A stretch of DNA of 64,000 nt from Rhizobium sp. Leaf453 (GTDB lineage: Bacteria > Pseudomonadota > Alphaproteobacteria > Rhizobiales > Rhizobiaceae). The notes under the pieces are model-generated. The model saw nothing but the letters and a program-made list of their open reading frames with translations. It was not told the origin of the DNA and searched no databases. The stretch spans positions 183,209 to 247,208 of the forward strand of contig NZ_LMRG01000006.1 in NCBI RefSeq assembly GCF_001425605.1, in the 5' to 3' direction. Made by a program: the position numbers and the translations under genes. Each line of letters begins with the position of its first letter. The stretch's first letter is position 1. Positions 1-8,000 of the stretch are shown piece after piece.

Positions 1-1
1 C

Positions 2-253
2 CCGGAAAGGGAGGAGATTATCGTCGATTTTGCGCGCTGGCTCGAGACTGCCTCGCAGGATGCGCTTGTCTACGGTGAGGGCCGTTTTGCTGTGATGTCG
101 GCTAATGTAGCGCAAGCGATCCGCTTGAACGCCGACGAACTTGCGCGCGACAATCCTGAGACGACCGAGCGGGTTCTGCACCAAGCGTGCGCGATGCTTG
201 CGCAGTTCAAGACGGCATACCCACACCGCGTTCTTAGTCGATCAGTTCATTGA
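2..253 (+). CDS. C-terminal part of an unrecognised protein (cut by window edge)
   Basis: The frame is open from the first base to a TGA at 251 and encodes at least 83 residues. It is acidic and probably helical, with segments such as DFARWLETASQDAL and NADELARDNPETTERVL. The start lies outside the window, so length and family cannot be judged. A gap of about 145 bases separates it from the KaiC-like gene, so it may or may not share a transcript with it. I do not recognise the family. Confidence 0.45.
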   Translation, partial: PEREEIIVDFARWLETASQDALVYGEGRFAVMSANVAQAIRLNADELARDNPETTERVLHQACAMLAQFKTAYPHRVLSRSVH

Positions 254-397
254 CCCGGCCCATCACGCACGCGCCAGCGTGCGACGCAGCCTGTCATTGA
301 TGTTTTGGGAAACCCCAATATAACAGCATGGCATCTTTCGATGATGATGATGCGTAGGTTCTTCGGGATCTGCCAATGCTTTTGGGAAAGATGCGAT

Positions 398-1840
398 ATG
401 CCGAGACGGAAAGCGACTGCAGTTGTCAGCACCGGAATAACAGGACTGGACGAGATCCTGCGCGGCGGCCTACCGGCATCGAACCTCTATATGCTTCAGG
501 GCGCGCCGGGATCTGGCAAGACCACGGCGGCACTCCAGTTTCTCCGCGCCGGCGTGGACGCGGGCGAAAGCTGTATTTACGTGACGCTGTCGCAGACGGC
601 GGCAGAACTCGAAGCTATCGCGGTTTCGCACGGGTGGACGCTCGATGGCATTCGTATCGAAGAGTTGACCACCTCCGGGTCGGTCAGCGAGGCGGACGAC
701 CAAAGCATCTTCCTGACGGCTGATCTTCGTCTGGATGAAACCAGAAAGGCAATAGAAGCTGCAATCGAAGAACACCAACCACGTCGCCTGGTCTATGACT
801 CGCTTCTGGAAATCCGGCTGATCACCGGCGACTCCCCGCGCTTCCGGCGGGAATTGATCGGTTTCAAATCGTTTCTGGCCGAGCGCAACGTTGTCGCCCT
901 TCTGCTTGATACCCAGACGCTGGGCTATGACCGCAGCGGGGAAGAAGTGGAAGGGCTGGCCCACGGGGTCATCCGTCTGGACAAGTCGCTGGAGGAATAT
1001 GGCGGTGTGCGCCGTCGCGTCGAGATTTCCAAGATGCGCGGTGTCCCGGTTGCCGACGGCTATCACGACATGGCGATCCGGGAAGGCGAGGGCGTTGTCG
1101 TTTTCCCAAGGATCATGCCCAATACCGCACCGGAAACGACCAAGCCGCAACTGATCAAGTCGGGTGTGGCAGCGCTGGACGATATGTTCGGTGGCGGCCA
1201 GGAAGCCGGAACCACGACCCTGGTCATCGGCCAGTCGGGTACCGGCAAGTCGACCATGTCATCGCTTTATGCGACCGCGGCGCTCGAGCGTGGCGAAAAC
1301 GTCGCGCTGTTCCTGTTCGAAGAGCGGCTTGAGACATTCTTCCGGCGCTCCGAAGGTCTGGGGATGCAGCTGCGTCAATTCCATAAGGACGGCAAGCTCA
1401 TCCTGCGCGATTTCAATCCGAACGAAATTTCCCCCGGTGAATTCGGTCAGATCGTCCAGGACGCCGTGACCAAGAACAAGGTCCGCGTGGTCGTTATCGA
1501 CAGCTTGACCGGCTATCTCAACTCGTTGCCCCACCGCGAAAAGGCGGTCCGCGATATCCAGTCGCTGCTGAAATTCCTCGCCCGCTCCGGCGTGTTGACC
1601 ATGTTGATCGTCGCCCAGCACGGGTTGCTTGGCCAAAATGTCGGCATCGACGTCGATGTCAGCTTTCTGGGCGATACGGTCCTGCTGCTGCGGATCGTCG
1701 AGCACGAGGGGCGATTGCGCCGGAATATCACTGTTGTAAAAAAACGACACGGTCCGCACGATCTCAATGTCCAGGAACTGCTGATCGAAAGCGGCAGCGT
1801 CAGCGTTGTTTCCTACAATCCCCTTCCTGACCCGAAATGA
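398..1840 (+). CDS. Two-domain KaiC-like RecA-superfamily ATPase
   Basis: This 480-aa protein carries two tandem KaiC/RecA ATPase domains, with Walker A motifs GAPGSGKTT near residue 35 and GQSGTGKST near residue 278. The second domain has the FEE acidic pair expected after its Walker A and a Walker B VVVIDS. The first has SQTAAE where the acidic pair would be, so its hydrolysis may be altered. ATG 398 is chosen because GGGAAAG precedes it and family homology begins there; an in-frame ATG at 305 adds 31 unlikely residues. The stop overlaps the kinase gene start (ATGA). No kaiA or kaiB is visible, so a clock role is not implied. Proteobacterial KaiC-like proteins paired with kinases are usually tied to signalling or stress. 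Confidence 0.85.
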   Translation: MPRRKATAVVSTGITGLDEILRGGLPASNLYMLQGAPGSGKTTAALQFLRAGVDAGESCIYVTLSQTAAELEAIAVSHGWTLDGIRIEELTTSGSVSEADDQSIFLTADLRLDETRKAIEAAIEEHQPRRLVYDSLLEIRLITGDSPRFRRELIGFKSFLAERNVVALLLDTQTLGYDRSGEEVEGLAHGVIRLDKSLEEYGGVRRRVEISKMRGVPVADGYHDMAIREGEGVVVFPRIMPNTAPETTKPQLIKSGVAALDDMFGGGQEAGTTTLVIGQSGTGKSTMSSLYATAALERGENVALFLFEERLETFFRRSEGLGMQLRQFHKDGKLILRDFNPNEISPGEFGQIVQDAVTKNKVRVVVIDSLTGYLNSLPHREKAVRDIQSLLKFLARSGVLTMLIVAQHGLLGQNVGIDVDVSFLGDTVLLLRIVEHEGRLRRNITVVKKRHGPHDLNVQELLIESGSVSVVSYNPLPDPK

Positions 1841-2871
1841 ATGACGCGGGAGGCGAAAGCGAGCTCGATTGGGTCCTTGTCCTTGCTCCGTTTCGCAAGG
1901 ATGCAGACTACATCGCTGCGTTTTTGCGTGAGCAGGATATAGCAGTCAACCACAGCCTGATCGGCGACGATCTGGCCAATCACCTGTCACTGTCTCCCGG
2001 CGTCATTGTCATTACCCACGAAGCGTTGAGCGCGTCGATCATTGCCGCGATCGGTGAGCATCTCGCCGCCCAGCCGGATTGGTCGGAAGTTCCGATCTTG
2101 GTGCTCCTCGAGCGGGCGGCACCGCTTGATCGAATTCGCGAGCATCTACATCGGTCATGGCCCGGCGCGCGTCTCCTGTTCCACACGCGCCCGATCGCCC
2201 GGCTGGAACTGGTCAACAGCATCCAGACCAATCTTCTGGTGCGGCTGCGCCAGAAACAGGTGCGCGACGCCATCGAGCGCGAGGTCGAGCTGCGACTGGA
2301 GCTTAATCATCGCATCAAGAATATCCTTGCGAGCGTGACCTCGATCTTTCAGATGACGCGGCGCGGCGCCTCAACGGTCGACGAACTCGCTGAAGATTTT
2401 ACCAGCCGGCTGCACGCCTTGTCCAATGTGCATACGGTGGTATTCGAGGCTGGTGGAGAAGAGGCTTCTCTCTCTTCGGTGATTGCGGTTACGGTTGCGC
2501 CATATAACAGCGATGGCCTCAGTCGTATCAAAGCGCAAGGGCCCGACGTTTTCGTCAGTCGGACTACTGCCACGACAATTGCTCTGTGTCTTCACGAATT
2601 GACGACGAACGCCATCAAGTACGGCGCACTGTCGCAAAAAGACGGCAGTGTAGACGTTGCCTGGTCCATCTCGGAGCATAATCCGCCGACGCTATCCCTG
2701 GGCTGGGTCGAATCGGGTGGTCCCCCTGTGACGGAACCGACGCGGCAGGGTTACGGCACCAAATATGTCCGCTCTGCGCTCGGAGCCCTGTTCGGATCCA
2801 AGCCCGAGATAGTGTTCGAGCGGCAGGGTCTGCGGTGCCATGTGGTTGGACCACTGGAACGACTTAAGTAA
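1837..2871 (+). CDS. HWE-family sensor histidine kinase with receiver-like N-terminus
   Basis: This 344-aa protein has an N-terminal region of about 130 residues that looks like a degenerate receiver or sensor domain. A histidine box LNHRIKNILASV follows, then an HWE-type ATPase domain with LHELTTNAIKYGAL and a GWVESGG segment. It has no transmembrane segment, so it should be cytoplasmic. The ATGA overlap with the KaiC-like gene implies translational coupling and suggests that the ATPase state feeds the kinase. Its natural partner could be the receiver gene immediately downstream, but that gene is truncated. Confidence 0.85.
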   Translation: MNDAGGESELDWVLVLAPFRKDADYIAAFLREQDIAVNHSLIGDDLANHLSLSPGVIVITHEALSASIIAAIGEHLAAQPDWSEVPILVLLERAAPLDRIREHLHRSWPGARLLFHTRPIARLELVNSIQTNLLVRLRQKQVRDAIEREVELRLELNHRIKNILASVTSIFQMTRRGASTVDELAEDFTSRLHALSNVHTVVFEAGGEEASLSSVIAVTVAPYNSDGLSRIKAQGPDVFVSRTTATTIALCLHELTTNAIKYGALSQKDGSVDVAWSISEHNPPTLSLGWVESGGPPVTEPTRQGYGTKYVRSALGALFGSKPEIVFERQGLRCHVVGPLERLK

Positions 2872-2994
2872 ATGCGTTTCCTTGACACTGACCCGGATGA
2901 CCGAGTCCGCTGCGACCAGTCCCAGTAAGCCGTCGAAAACCTGCTGAAGATCGAGGATCAATTTTCCGACCGGCACGTTACCTGTCCTTGTCGG

Positions 2995-3246
2995 ATGTCT
3001 ACGGTCCGCAACAGTCGCGATGGAGCTTTGGGGATGGGCTACAACGGTATCACGGTTCTTGTCGTCGAGGACGAAATCCTTCTTCGGATGGATATCGGGC
3101 AGTCACTGGAAGAGGAGGGATTCAGGGTATTCGAGGCTGCCAATGCAGACGATGCGATCGCCATTCTCACCGCGCAGTCAAAGATCCACTTGATGTTCAC
3201 GCAATCGTCGGTCACACCCCCAGCGGCCTTCAGCCGCCATCCCTAG
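2995..3246 (+). pseudogene. Truncated response-regulator receiver fragment
   Basis: After a short leader the frame reads TVLVVEDEILLRMDIG and EEEGFRVFEAANADDAI, a standard receiver start with its acidic pair. Homology stops at KIHLMFT, exactly where the phosphoacceptor Asp should come, and the frame then runs into unrelated residues and a stop. A second possible start is at 3034. Without the Asp, the Thr/Ser switch and the Lys it cannot act as a phosphorelay partner. It lies about 120 bases after the HWE kinase gene, so it is probably the remnant of that kinase's regulator. Confidence 0.7.
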
Positions 3247-3612
3247 GATGGCGGTCCTTCTTTTACCCACCGCCCCAGGATCTCATAGTATTTTTGAAGC
3301 CAAAGCCGCCAGGACGCCCACCCAGGCAATAGTCAAGAAACCGATACGGACGATAAATATCTAGGCTTTAAAGGGCAGTTCCCCTCGCACGGATGTGAAA
3401 GGAACGCGGAAGTTCGCAAGAAGATTCGAAAATAAGCGAGAGGTAATCTTACATCGTAACCAATCCCCACGTCCCAGGATCGCAATTCAATTGCTGGTAT
3501 GAGGCGAGAGGCGTATGGTCCTACTCAGCCGGAGGGAAATCCGAGCCCGCATCTGGTTAGAGGCCCGAAGAGCACACCTCAGTTGGGCCTCGCTAAGGTT
3601 CCCAATGAGCAC

Positions 3613-3650
3613 AAAAAGCCCTGATCCGTCACCGAAACAGATCAGGGCTT
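3613..3650 (-). terminator. Rho-independent terminator (minus strand)
   Basis: The perfect 11-bp inverted repeat AAGCCCTGATC/GATCAGGGCTT has a 13-nt loop and ends in TTTTT when read on the minus strand. It would end transcripts coming from the small membrane protein gene at 4011-4307. Confidence 0.75.
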
Positions 3651-3790
3651 GCGTCGTCCAAATATCGCCTGCGAGGCGAGCCTCCAAAACGCGCGCAAAT
3701 CGGCATGTCTTTAAATAGAAGTGGAGTCGATTCTGTTTTGTGGCATGTTCGGCTCGCCCGAATGAAAGCGGGCTATCGAACAAACTCACG

Positions 3791-3820
3791 CCCCTGTCGC
3801 TCCCCGGCAGGGGCTTTTTT
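3791..3820 (+). terminator. Rho-independent terminator (plus strand)
   Basis: The stem CCCCTG/CAGGGG has a GC-rich loop and is followed by CTTTTTT. No clear plus-strand gene lies just upstream, so the terminated transcript is unknown. Confidence 0.7.
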
Positions 3821-4010
3821 GCTGCCCCAGCGCCCCAGTATCACTCCAGCAATTTAATGCGACGTGTGCAGCCCCAGGCCGAACCATACGACGGACTCAA
3901 TGGCGTTGGCTGCGGCGCAGGCGAATTGTCGTTGGCTGTATTTCGCGGCTCTGTCTGCATGTAAGCGTAGATAGCGCGACACACTGCTAAGGCAACCCCG
4001 CGCCCCAACC

Positions 4011-4307
4011 TCATAGGCCTGTTTTAATTCTGATCAGCAGAACTTTTGCCTTCTTGGCCTCACGGTACATTCCGTAACGTAGGGCAAAGACGACAATGAA
4101 GATAAAGAAAAACAAAAACGCACTGATAGGCCAAAAACCCTTTGAAAGAAGACCACGGCTTTGAATATCCAGTGCGTGCAGGACGACCAATAAGGGTGAG
4201 ACGCCGACGGCTGCGATCAGAAACTTATCCTTCACAGTCGTGTATTTCCAGAAAACGTGGAGTGCGTTCATTTGGGATTGCCCTTGTTGATGGCTCGTAT
4301 TGTGCAT
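4011..4307 (-). CDS. Small membrane protein, unknown
   Basis: The 98-aa product has two probable membrane segments (FLIAAVGVSPLLVVLHAL and FWPISAFLFFFIFIVVFAL) and a basic tail EAKKAKVLLIRIK. The first ATG has no clear ribosome site; an internal ATG at 4271 (MNALHVFW) is an alternative. I do not recognise the family. The charge pattern favours a real inner-membrane protein over chance. Confidence 0.5.
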   Translation of the reverse strand: MHNTSHQQGQSQMNALHVFWKYTTVKDKFLIAAVGVSPLLVVLHALDIQSRGLLSKGFWPISAFLFFFIFIVVFALRYGMYREAKKAKVLLIRIKTGL

Positions 4308-4534
4308 AGAGGAAAAGGGTTGCTGAACGCTAATACCCCCTACTTCATCTGTGGGCCGTTTATAATTTGACCGATAGCCCGAAAATCACTCCGACTGCCT
4401 CGCAGAACCATGTGGGGCAGGCGTTTGCGAATTTAATCGGGTTTTGATCGTGGCCGATTATTCGCGGCTGGAGAGCTTGTCAAGCATCTCACTGACGGTC
4501 ACGCTTGCTGCCTGATCTGGCAACGGCGTCTGCT

Positions 4535-4777
4535 TTAATCAGCCCCGCCATCCACCTTCACCCACGTCACCGACCAGTCAAAGCCATCCTCAACATCGAC
4601 ATGCCGAAACTTGCCGCTGTCAGCGACCCCGCCATTATCGTTGACGGTGATGTCTTGCGGGTAGCGCAAGCCCGGCAGATCAAGCATGCGCAACACGCCA
4701 TGCAGCTCGTCGATGTTGGTCACCCGCTTGATCGGCTGGCGGTTTGGCACTTGGATCGTCCAAGCGTAGAGCGCCAC
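4535..4777 (-). CDS. Hypothetical 80-aa protein
   Basis: The frame has balanced composition with segments such as WTIQVPNRQPIKRV and DLPGLRYPQDITV. I start it at GTG 4777 because residues upstream in this frame overlap the 44-aa gene and look non-coding. It follows that gene by a few bases and is probably its last operon partner. The family is unknown and the start uncertain. Confidence 0.4.
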   Translation of the reverse strand: MALYAWTIQVPNRQPIKRVTNIDELHGVLRMLDLPGLRYPQDITVNDNGGVADSGKFRHVDVEDGFDWSVTWVKVDGGAD

Positions 4778-4781
4778 AGCG

Positions 4782-4916
4782 CTAGCTTTGCTCGGCCACG
4801 GCCGGAATGCTTGCTCGGTCGATAGTGTTGGGCTTGTAATAAGCATTGTGGATCAGCAGCAGCGCGACGGCAAAGAAGCCGGCGATCATGAGGAAGAGGA
4901 CGCTTCTCGGTGTCAT
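4782..4916 (-). CDS. 44-aa single-pass membrane peptide
   Basis: The product begins MTPRSVLFLMIAGFF, has one hydrophobic helix, then a short tail containing YYKPNTIDRAS. Its ATG overlaps the stop of the DUF6894 gene (ATGA), which supports translation as part of that operon. The function is unknown. The overlap and the clear membrane helix are the main evidence. Confidence 0.5.
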   Translation of the reverse strand: MTPRSVLFLMIAGFFAVALLLIHNAYYKPNTIDRASIPAVAEQS

Positions 4917-5242
4917 GGCTTTTGCTTCCCTTGAATGGACGCTTTGACAAGGCCTTCTGCGGCCGGAAATTCTCCGAAGTCGTTTGCATCGCCGCTGTCA
5001 CCGTCTAGGTCATCTTGCGTGTCCGAATTCACGTTGACAGACGCGAAGACCGTTCCCTTTCCGTCGGTGATGTCGATGCCTCGAAGGTGTAGCCCACGTC
5101 CTGAAGCCATCTCGTCGGATACCATATCGACCAGGCCCGCTTCGGCATCTTTCCGTGCGTCTTCCAGGCTTGGAAACGTGATGCCCTCTGGATCCTGCTC
5201 TACGCCTTCAGTTGTTCGCATGTGGAAAAAGTAGTAAGGCAT
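4913..5242 (-). CDS. DUF6894 family protein
   Basis: This 109-aa protein opens MPYYFFHMRT and contains EGITFPSLEDARKDAEA, matching DUF6894, a small cytoplasmic family common in Rhizobiales with no assigned function. The acidic tail DDLDGDSGDANDFGEF lies outside the usual domain. GAAGGGATC precedes the ATG. The gene heads a minus-strand run with the 44-aa membrane peptide and the 80-aa protein. Confidence 0.75.
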   Translation of the reverse strand: MPYYFFHMRTTEGVEQDPEGITFPSLEDARKDAEAGLVDMVSDEMASGRGLHLRGIDITDGKGTVFASVNVNSDTQDDLDGDSGDANDFGEFPAAEGLVKASIQGKQKP

Positions 5243-5581
5243 GCAAGATCCCTTCGGAGGAAAAGGACCCTGCCGAGGCAGGGCCAGTTGCCTGATGTGC
5301 TGGATGGGGAGGCACGGACGTGCCGTTTCCAGCGCGACTCAACGAAGCTTGCAGGGCTTTGTTCCGACTCTCCTTATATGCAGCGTTCGCCATCGGTGCG
5401 GCGCGACCCTAAGCCGCTCGGAGGATCATGTCGGCCGGGCCGGACGCGGCTTCAACACCCGCAAGTTCGAATCCCAAACTCGGACGGAACCAACACGACT
5501 GTTCATCCATATGTGACGCTGGGAACTGCTCGTCGGCGTCCGTCGTGGTAGAGTAGGTATGTCGAAATGGAGGAGCCGAAC
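5243..5581. other. Intergenic stretch; start of the decayed module copy
   Basis: No convincing gene is visible. From about 5485 the sequence resembles the region upstream of the 54-aa gene at 7660: both carry CGGAACCAA, a TATGTG block and GGGAAC in the same order. This places the left edge of the duplicated module here. Confidence 0.45.
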
Positions 5582-5746
5582 ATGGCAGAGCACTCGGCCA
5601 CGATCGTTTATGACGTTGTTGCGAAGGCGGTTTTGATCGAATACCGCGACAAAGTGGCGACGTTAGACGGTCCCTGACTAAGCCCGCAACACGCAAAGGC
5701 CGCAGCCGAGGATTACTGCCGTATCAGGGGCTGGCCTTTACCCTAG
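5582..5746 (+). pseudogene. Broken copy of the 54-aa small protein gene
   Basis: The sequence aligns codon for codon with the intact gene at 7660-7824 (MAE-SATI-YDVV-KAV, then AAEDYCRIRGWPLP). TGG for Trp32 is replaced by TGA at 5675-5677, and several neighbouring codons have drifted. Length and terminal stop are conserved, so one nonsense change inactivates an otherwise full-length copy. Stop-codon readthrough is possible but unsupported. Confidence 0.75.
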
Positions 5747-5920
5747 AACCTTGGCGCGCATCTCGTTCACGCTGCAGCCGCGCCGCCCGTAGCGCCTCGG
5801 TCTTCTTATCTGCGGCCACACGAGCGTTTTCGCTTGCACTTCCGAATTCCTTGGGAGTTTCAAACTTCCCACGTGGGGATTCCCCCGTGGCCGGCGCGTC
5901 GTTGTTTCCGGATCGGTCAT
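5738..5920 (-). pseudogene. Frameshifted copy of the small basic protein gene
   Basis: It begins MTDPETTTRRPRGNPH, like the other TRRPRG proteins. After about 16 codons the conserved continuation (KFETPKEF, ARVAADKKTEALRAAR) lies in a different frame, so one indel broke it near 5868. Its ATG overlaps the stop of the upstream regulator remnant (ATGA), the same arrangement as the intact pair at 7845/7997. Confidence 0.7.
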
Positions 5921-6045
5921 GCCCGAGCCTCCATCTCCAGATGGAAGACGCGAAGTTCCAACGTCTGCTTTACAGAGCCAACAAGTTCGCCGTCGACGAA
6001 GGGTTTACGAACCCAAGCCGTGGCGTGAAAATCCGGTGGCAGAGG
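5917..6045 (-). pseudogene. C-terminal remnant of a response regulator copy
   Basis: Residues PDFHATAWVRKPF and LELRVFHLEMEARA match the last third of the intact regulator at 7997-8434 (NVTAWIRKPF, MREFHLQMEERA). Everything upstream of about 6045, including the phosphoacceptor region, is missing and replaced by integrase-like sequence on the other strand. Confidence 0.7.
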
Positions 6046-6076
6046 GAGCCATACTCGAAATGTACTCACCATAAAA

Positions 6077-6534
6077 TCAATCGTCGCAAGCAAGGCGACG
6101 AAACTGCGGGATGGTGGCGGACTATATCTAATGTCTAAGGGCAACGGCCGCTATTGGATCCTCAACTATACATTAGCAGGCAAACGCCGGGAGATGGGGC
6201 TCGGCCGATTGCACACGGTTGGACTGGCAGATGCGCGCGATCGGGCAGAAGAAGCTCGGAAGCAAATTCGCCAGGGCGTGACCCTGTTGTAGCGAAGGAG
6301 CTAAAAGCCGAAGCCTGCCGCCATGACATTCGGTACTTATGTGGATTCTTACATGACGCCGCCGTCAAGGCGGGGCAGATGGCGCGGTGCGAAGACTGAG
6401 GCAAGGTAGCGTAACCTCGTTGAGAACCACGCGAGGCAGATCAGGTCGAAGGCGTTGGCCGATATTGGCAATACCGACATCGTCAATTTGCTCCGGCCGA
6501 TCTGGGGTGAAAAACAGGAAACCGCTAGTGTTAG
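6077..6534 (+). pseudogene. P4-type integrase N-terminal remnant
   Basis: Pieces of the arm-binding domain are readable: KLRDGGGLYLMSKGNGRYW, KRREMGLGRLHTVGLADAR, then GRDPVVAKELKAEA, TFGTYVDSYM and ADIGNTDIVNLLRPIW. Keeping homology needs frame changes near 6282 and 6325, and a TAG at 6402 sits where Trp is expected. No catalytic domain follows. It is the debris of an integrative element that ends in unrelated sequence. Confidence 0.7.
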
Positions 6535-6636
6535 GCCCATGCAGGAGATTGACTTCGTTCAGCCCGGGATCGGGGAGGTTGGACGCGACATGCACGGCCT
6601 TTTCGCGTATCTCGAAGCCGGCAACGATCTCCGCGA

Positions 6637-6873
6637 TTGCTTCAGCGCCGAGCCCAGCATTGGCGGACGGACAATATCAACGGCACCGGAAAAGCGTTCG
6701 CAAATACCATTACCGGAAACGCCGGCAACAACACCATGGATGGCGGCGGCGGAAATGACACACTCGTCGGCGGTTTCGGGGACGATAGATACATGCTCGC
6801 CGGTGGAAACGATGCTGTCACCGAGAGTGGCGGCATGGACACGATCTATTCGACGATCAGCCGTTCGCTGTAA
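6637..6873 (+). pseudogene. RTX calcium-binding repeat fragment
   Basis: From about 6676 the frame shows nonapeptide-type repeats: TITGNAGNNTMDGGGGNDTL and VGGFGDDRYML, then GGMDTIYSTISRSL and a stop. RTX proteins normally continue with further repeats and a C-terminal secretion signal. Both the start and the rest of the gene are missing. Confidence 0.6.
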
Positions 6874-7097
6874 GAGTCAATAATTATGTCATTGCCGTCG
6901 CCGGCATCAATAATGCTATCGCGAGCGCCGTCGTCGATTATGCCGTCGCCTGCGCCTCCATCCATCAGATTTACGCCCGTAAGCGTATTGTTCCCGCCCC
7001 GCCCATAAAGCGCAATCAGCTTGTATAAAGACGAGAAATCGTTCGCGTTTATGTCGTCAGCGTTGGCGGTACCGTTAACAACCTTATCGTATGCCAT
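6846..7097 (-). pseudogene. N-terminal fragment of a second RTX protein
   Basis: It starts MAYDKVVNGTANADDINAND with a GGGG ribosome-site-like stretch upstream. It then shows LYGRGGNNTLTG and DAGDGNDIIIDSYSERL, one to two glycine-aspartate repeats. It stops at 6846, overlapping the end of the plus-strand RTX fragment. At 83 aa it is far shorter than family members, so it is probably a truncated gene. Confidence 0.5.
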
Positions 7098-7197
7098 TTC
7101 AACCCCAGATTAGTGAGCAATGCATCTCGCGACTTACGCGCAAACTGGCTAAGATGTTTATTTGAGTCAGCACCAAATGGAAGTCGGATGAGGACGT

Positions 7198-7231
7198 AAA
7201 AAAGCCCGCCGGACTGACGAGCACGGCGGAC
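7198..7231 (-). terminator. Rho-independent terminator (minus strand)
   Basis: GCCCGCCG pairs with CGGCGGAC around an 11-12 nt loop, with a six-base T run on the minus strand. It sits just downstream of the degenerate small gene at 7275-7472. Confidence 0.6.
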
Positions 7232-7274
7232 AAAGTGTGTGAGATCAGGTGGCCGGTGTTCATCGGCGCGGATG

Positions 7275-7472
7275 CTAGAACGGAAGGAAGTCATCGTCGT
7301 AGTCTTCATGCGCGAAGTAATCGAGCGCTCACTGGCCGCCTGACGAATCGAAGTCAGTGTGCTCTCCGTCGGAGCCAGCGAGAAGCTGCCCGATCACTTG
7401 ATACGCTTGGCCAACTTTGGCCTCTAACTCGGCAATGCGTTCTGCGCCAGTCGTGGTGGGATCCTCGTGTTG
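7275..7472 (-). pseudogene. Degenerate small acidic protein gene
   Basis: The frame reads EDPTTTGAERIAELEAKV, GQAYQVIGQLLAG, then after an in-frame TGA continues ALDYFAHEDYDDDFLPF and a TAG. The continuation looks coding and has the aspect of a natural C-terminus, so the TGA is read as a nonsense mutation. There is no start codon between an upstream TAG and the coding part. The family is not recognised. Confidence 0.45.
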
Positions 7473-7659
7473 CTACAAGACTGCCCGGACCTTTTGTGAA
7501 CGCCAACAAAAAGCCCGCCCGTTGGAGAAAACGCGCGGATTTGGAGATTTATCTAAATTGACGGAACCAAACGACTGCGCATCCGTATGTGTCCTTGGGA
7601 ACGGCATGCGATGTTCGCCTGCGATACTTTAGTTCTGATTAATCCGGGGGAACCAACGC

Positions 7660-7824
7660 ATGGCAGAGAACTCAGCCACGATCATTTATGATGTGGTGTC
7701 GAAGGCGGTGCTCATTGAGTACCGCGATAAGGTCATGACGCTCGCCGGGCCTTGGCCCAGTCAGGCGCTGGCGAGGGCTGCCGCCGAGGACTATTGCCGT
7801 ATCAGAGGCTGGCCTTTGCCGTAG
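7660..7824 (+). CDS. 54-aa conserved small protein
   Basis: The product begins MAENSATIIYDVVSKAVL, continues EYRDKVMTLAGPWPSQ and ends AAAEDYCRIRGWPLP. It is intact, whereas the paralog at 5582-5746 has a stop at codon 32. Conservation of reading frame between two diverged copies is good evidence for translation. A GGGGG stretch lies 10 bases before the ATG. Function unknown; it faces the 51-aa basic protein and response regulator genes, so the three form one module. Confidence 0.65.
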   Translation: MAENSATIIYDVVSKAVLIEYRDKVMTLAGPWPSQALARAAAEDYCRIRGWPLP

Positions 7825-7844
7825 AATTTCGGCGAGCATCTTGC

Positions 7845-8000
7845 TCACGCTCGCCGGGCCGCACGCAGCGCTTCCGTCTTTTTCTTATCCGCCGCCACCC
7901 GAGCATCCTCGCTAACGGTTGTAAAAAACTTTGCAGCTTCGACATCGCCGCGGGGGGATGCGCTACGGCGACGGCGCGTTTTGCTTTCGACCTCTGTCAC
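7845..8000 (-). CDS. 51-aa basic small protein (TRR-SPRG family)
   Basis: It starts at GTG within a GTGA overlap with the response regulator stop, preceded by GGAGGAAA. The product has an Arg-rich head (SKTRRRRSASPRGD), a middle part EAAKFFTTVSEDARVAADK and an Ala/Arg-rich helix KKKTEALRAARRA. Related copies are at 9504-9677 (intact) and 5738-5920 (frameshifted). The family is not named here. Basic charge and coupling to a regulator suggest a nucleic-acid or protein-binding accessory, which is inference. Confidence 0.6.
   Translation of the reverse strand: MTEVESKTRRRRSASPRGDVEAAKFFTTVSEDARVAADKKKTEALRAARRA

Larger units (their letters stand above)
3247..4010. other. Intergenic stretch with two terminators
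   Basis: No convincing coding region is visible. The stretch contains a minus-strand terminator at 3613-3650 and a plus-strand terminator at 3791-3820. Short open frames here cross these hairpins and show no family features. Confidence 0.5.

Noticed and set aside
470-1759. Long minus-strand open frames opposite the KaiC-like gene
   Set aside because: They are shadows of a strongly supported plus-strand gene and show no family motifs or ribosome sites.
3487-3789. Minus-strand 100-aa frame
   Set aside because: It runs through a terminator hairpin and has no recognisable features.
7590-7620. GGGAAC upstream of the 54-aa gene as an EcfG promoter
   Set aside because: No GTT occurs at the required 16-17 base spacing; the match is only to the -35 half.
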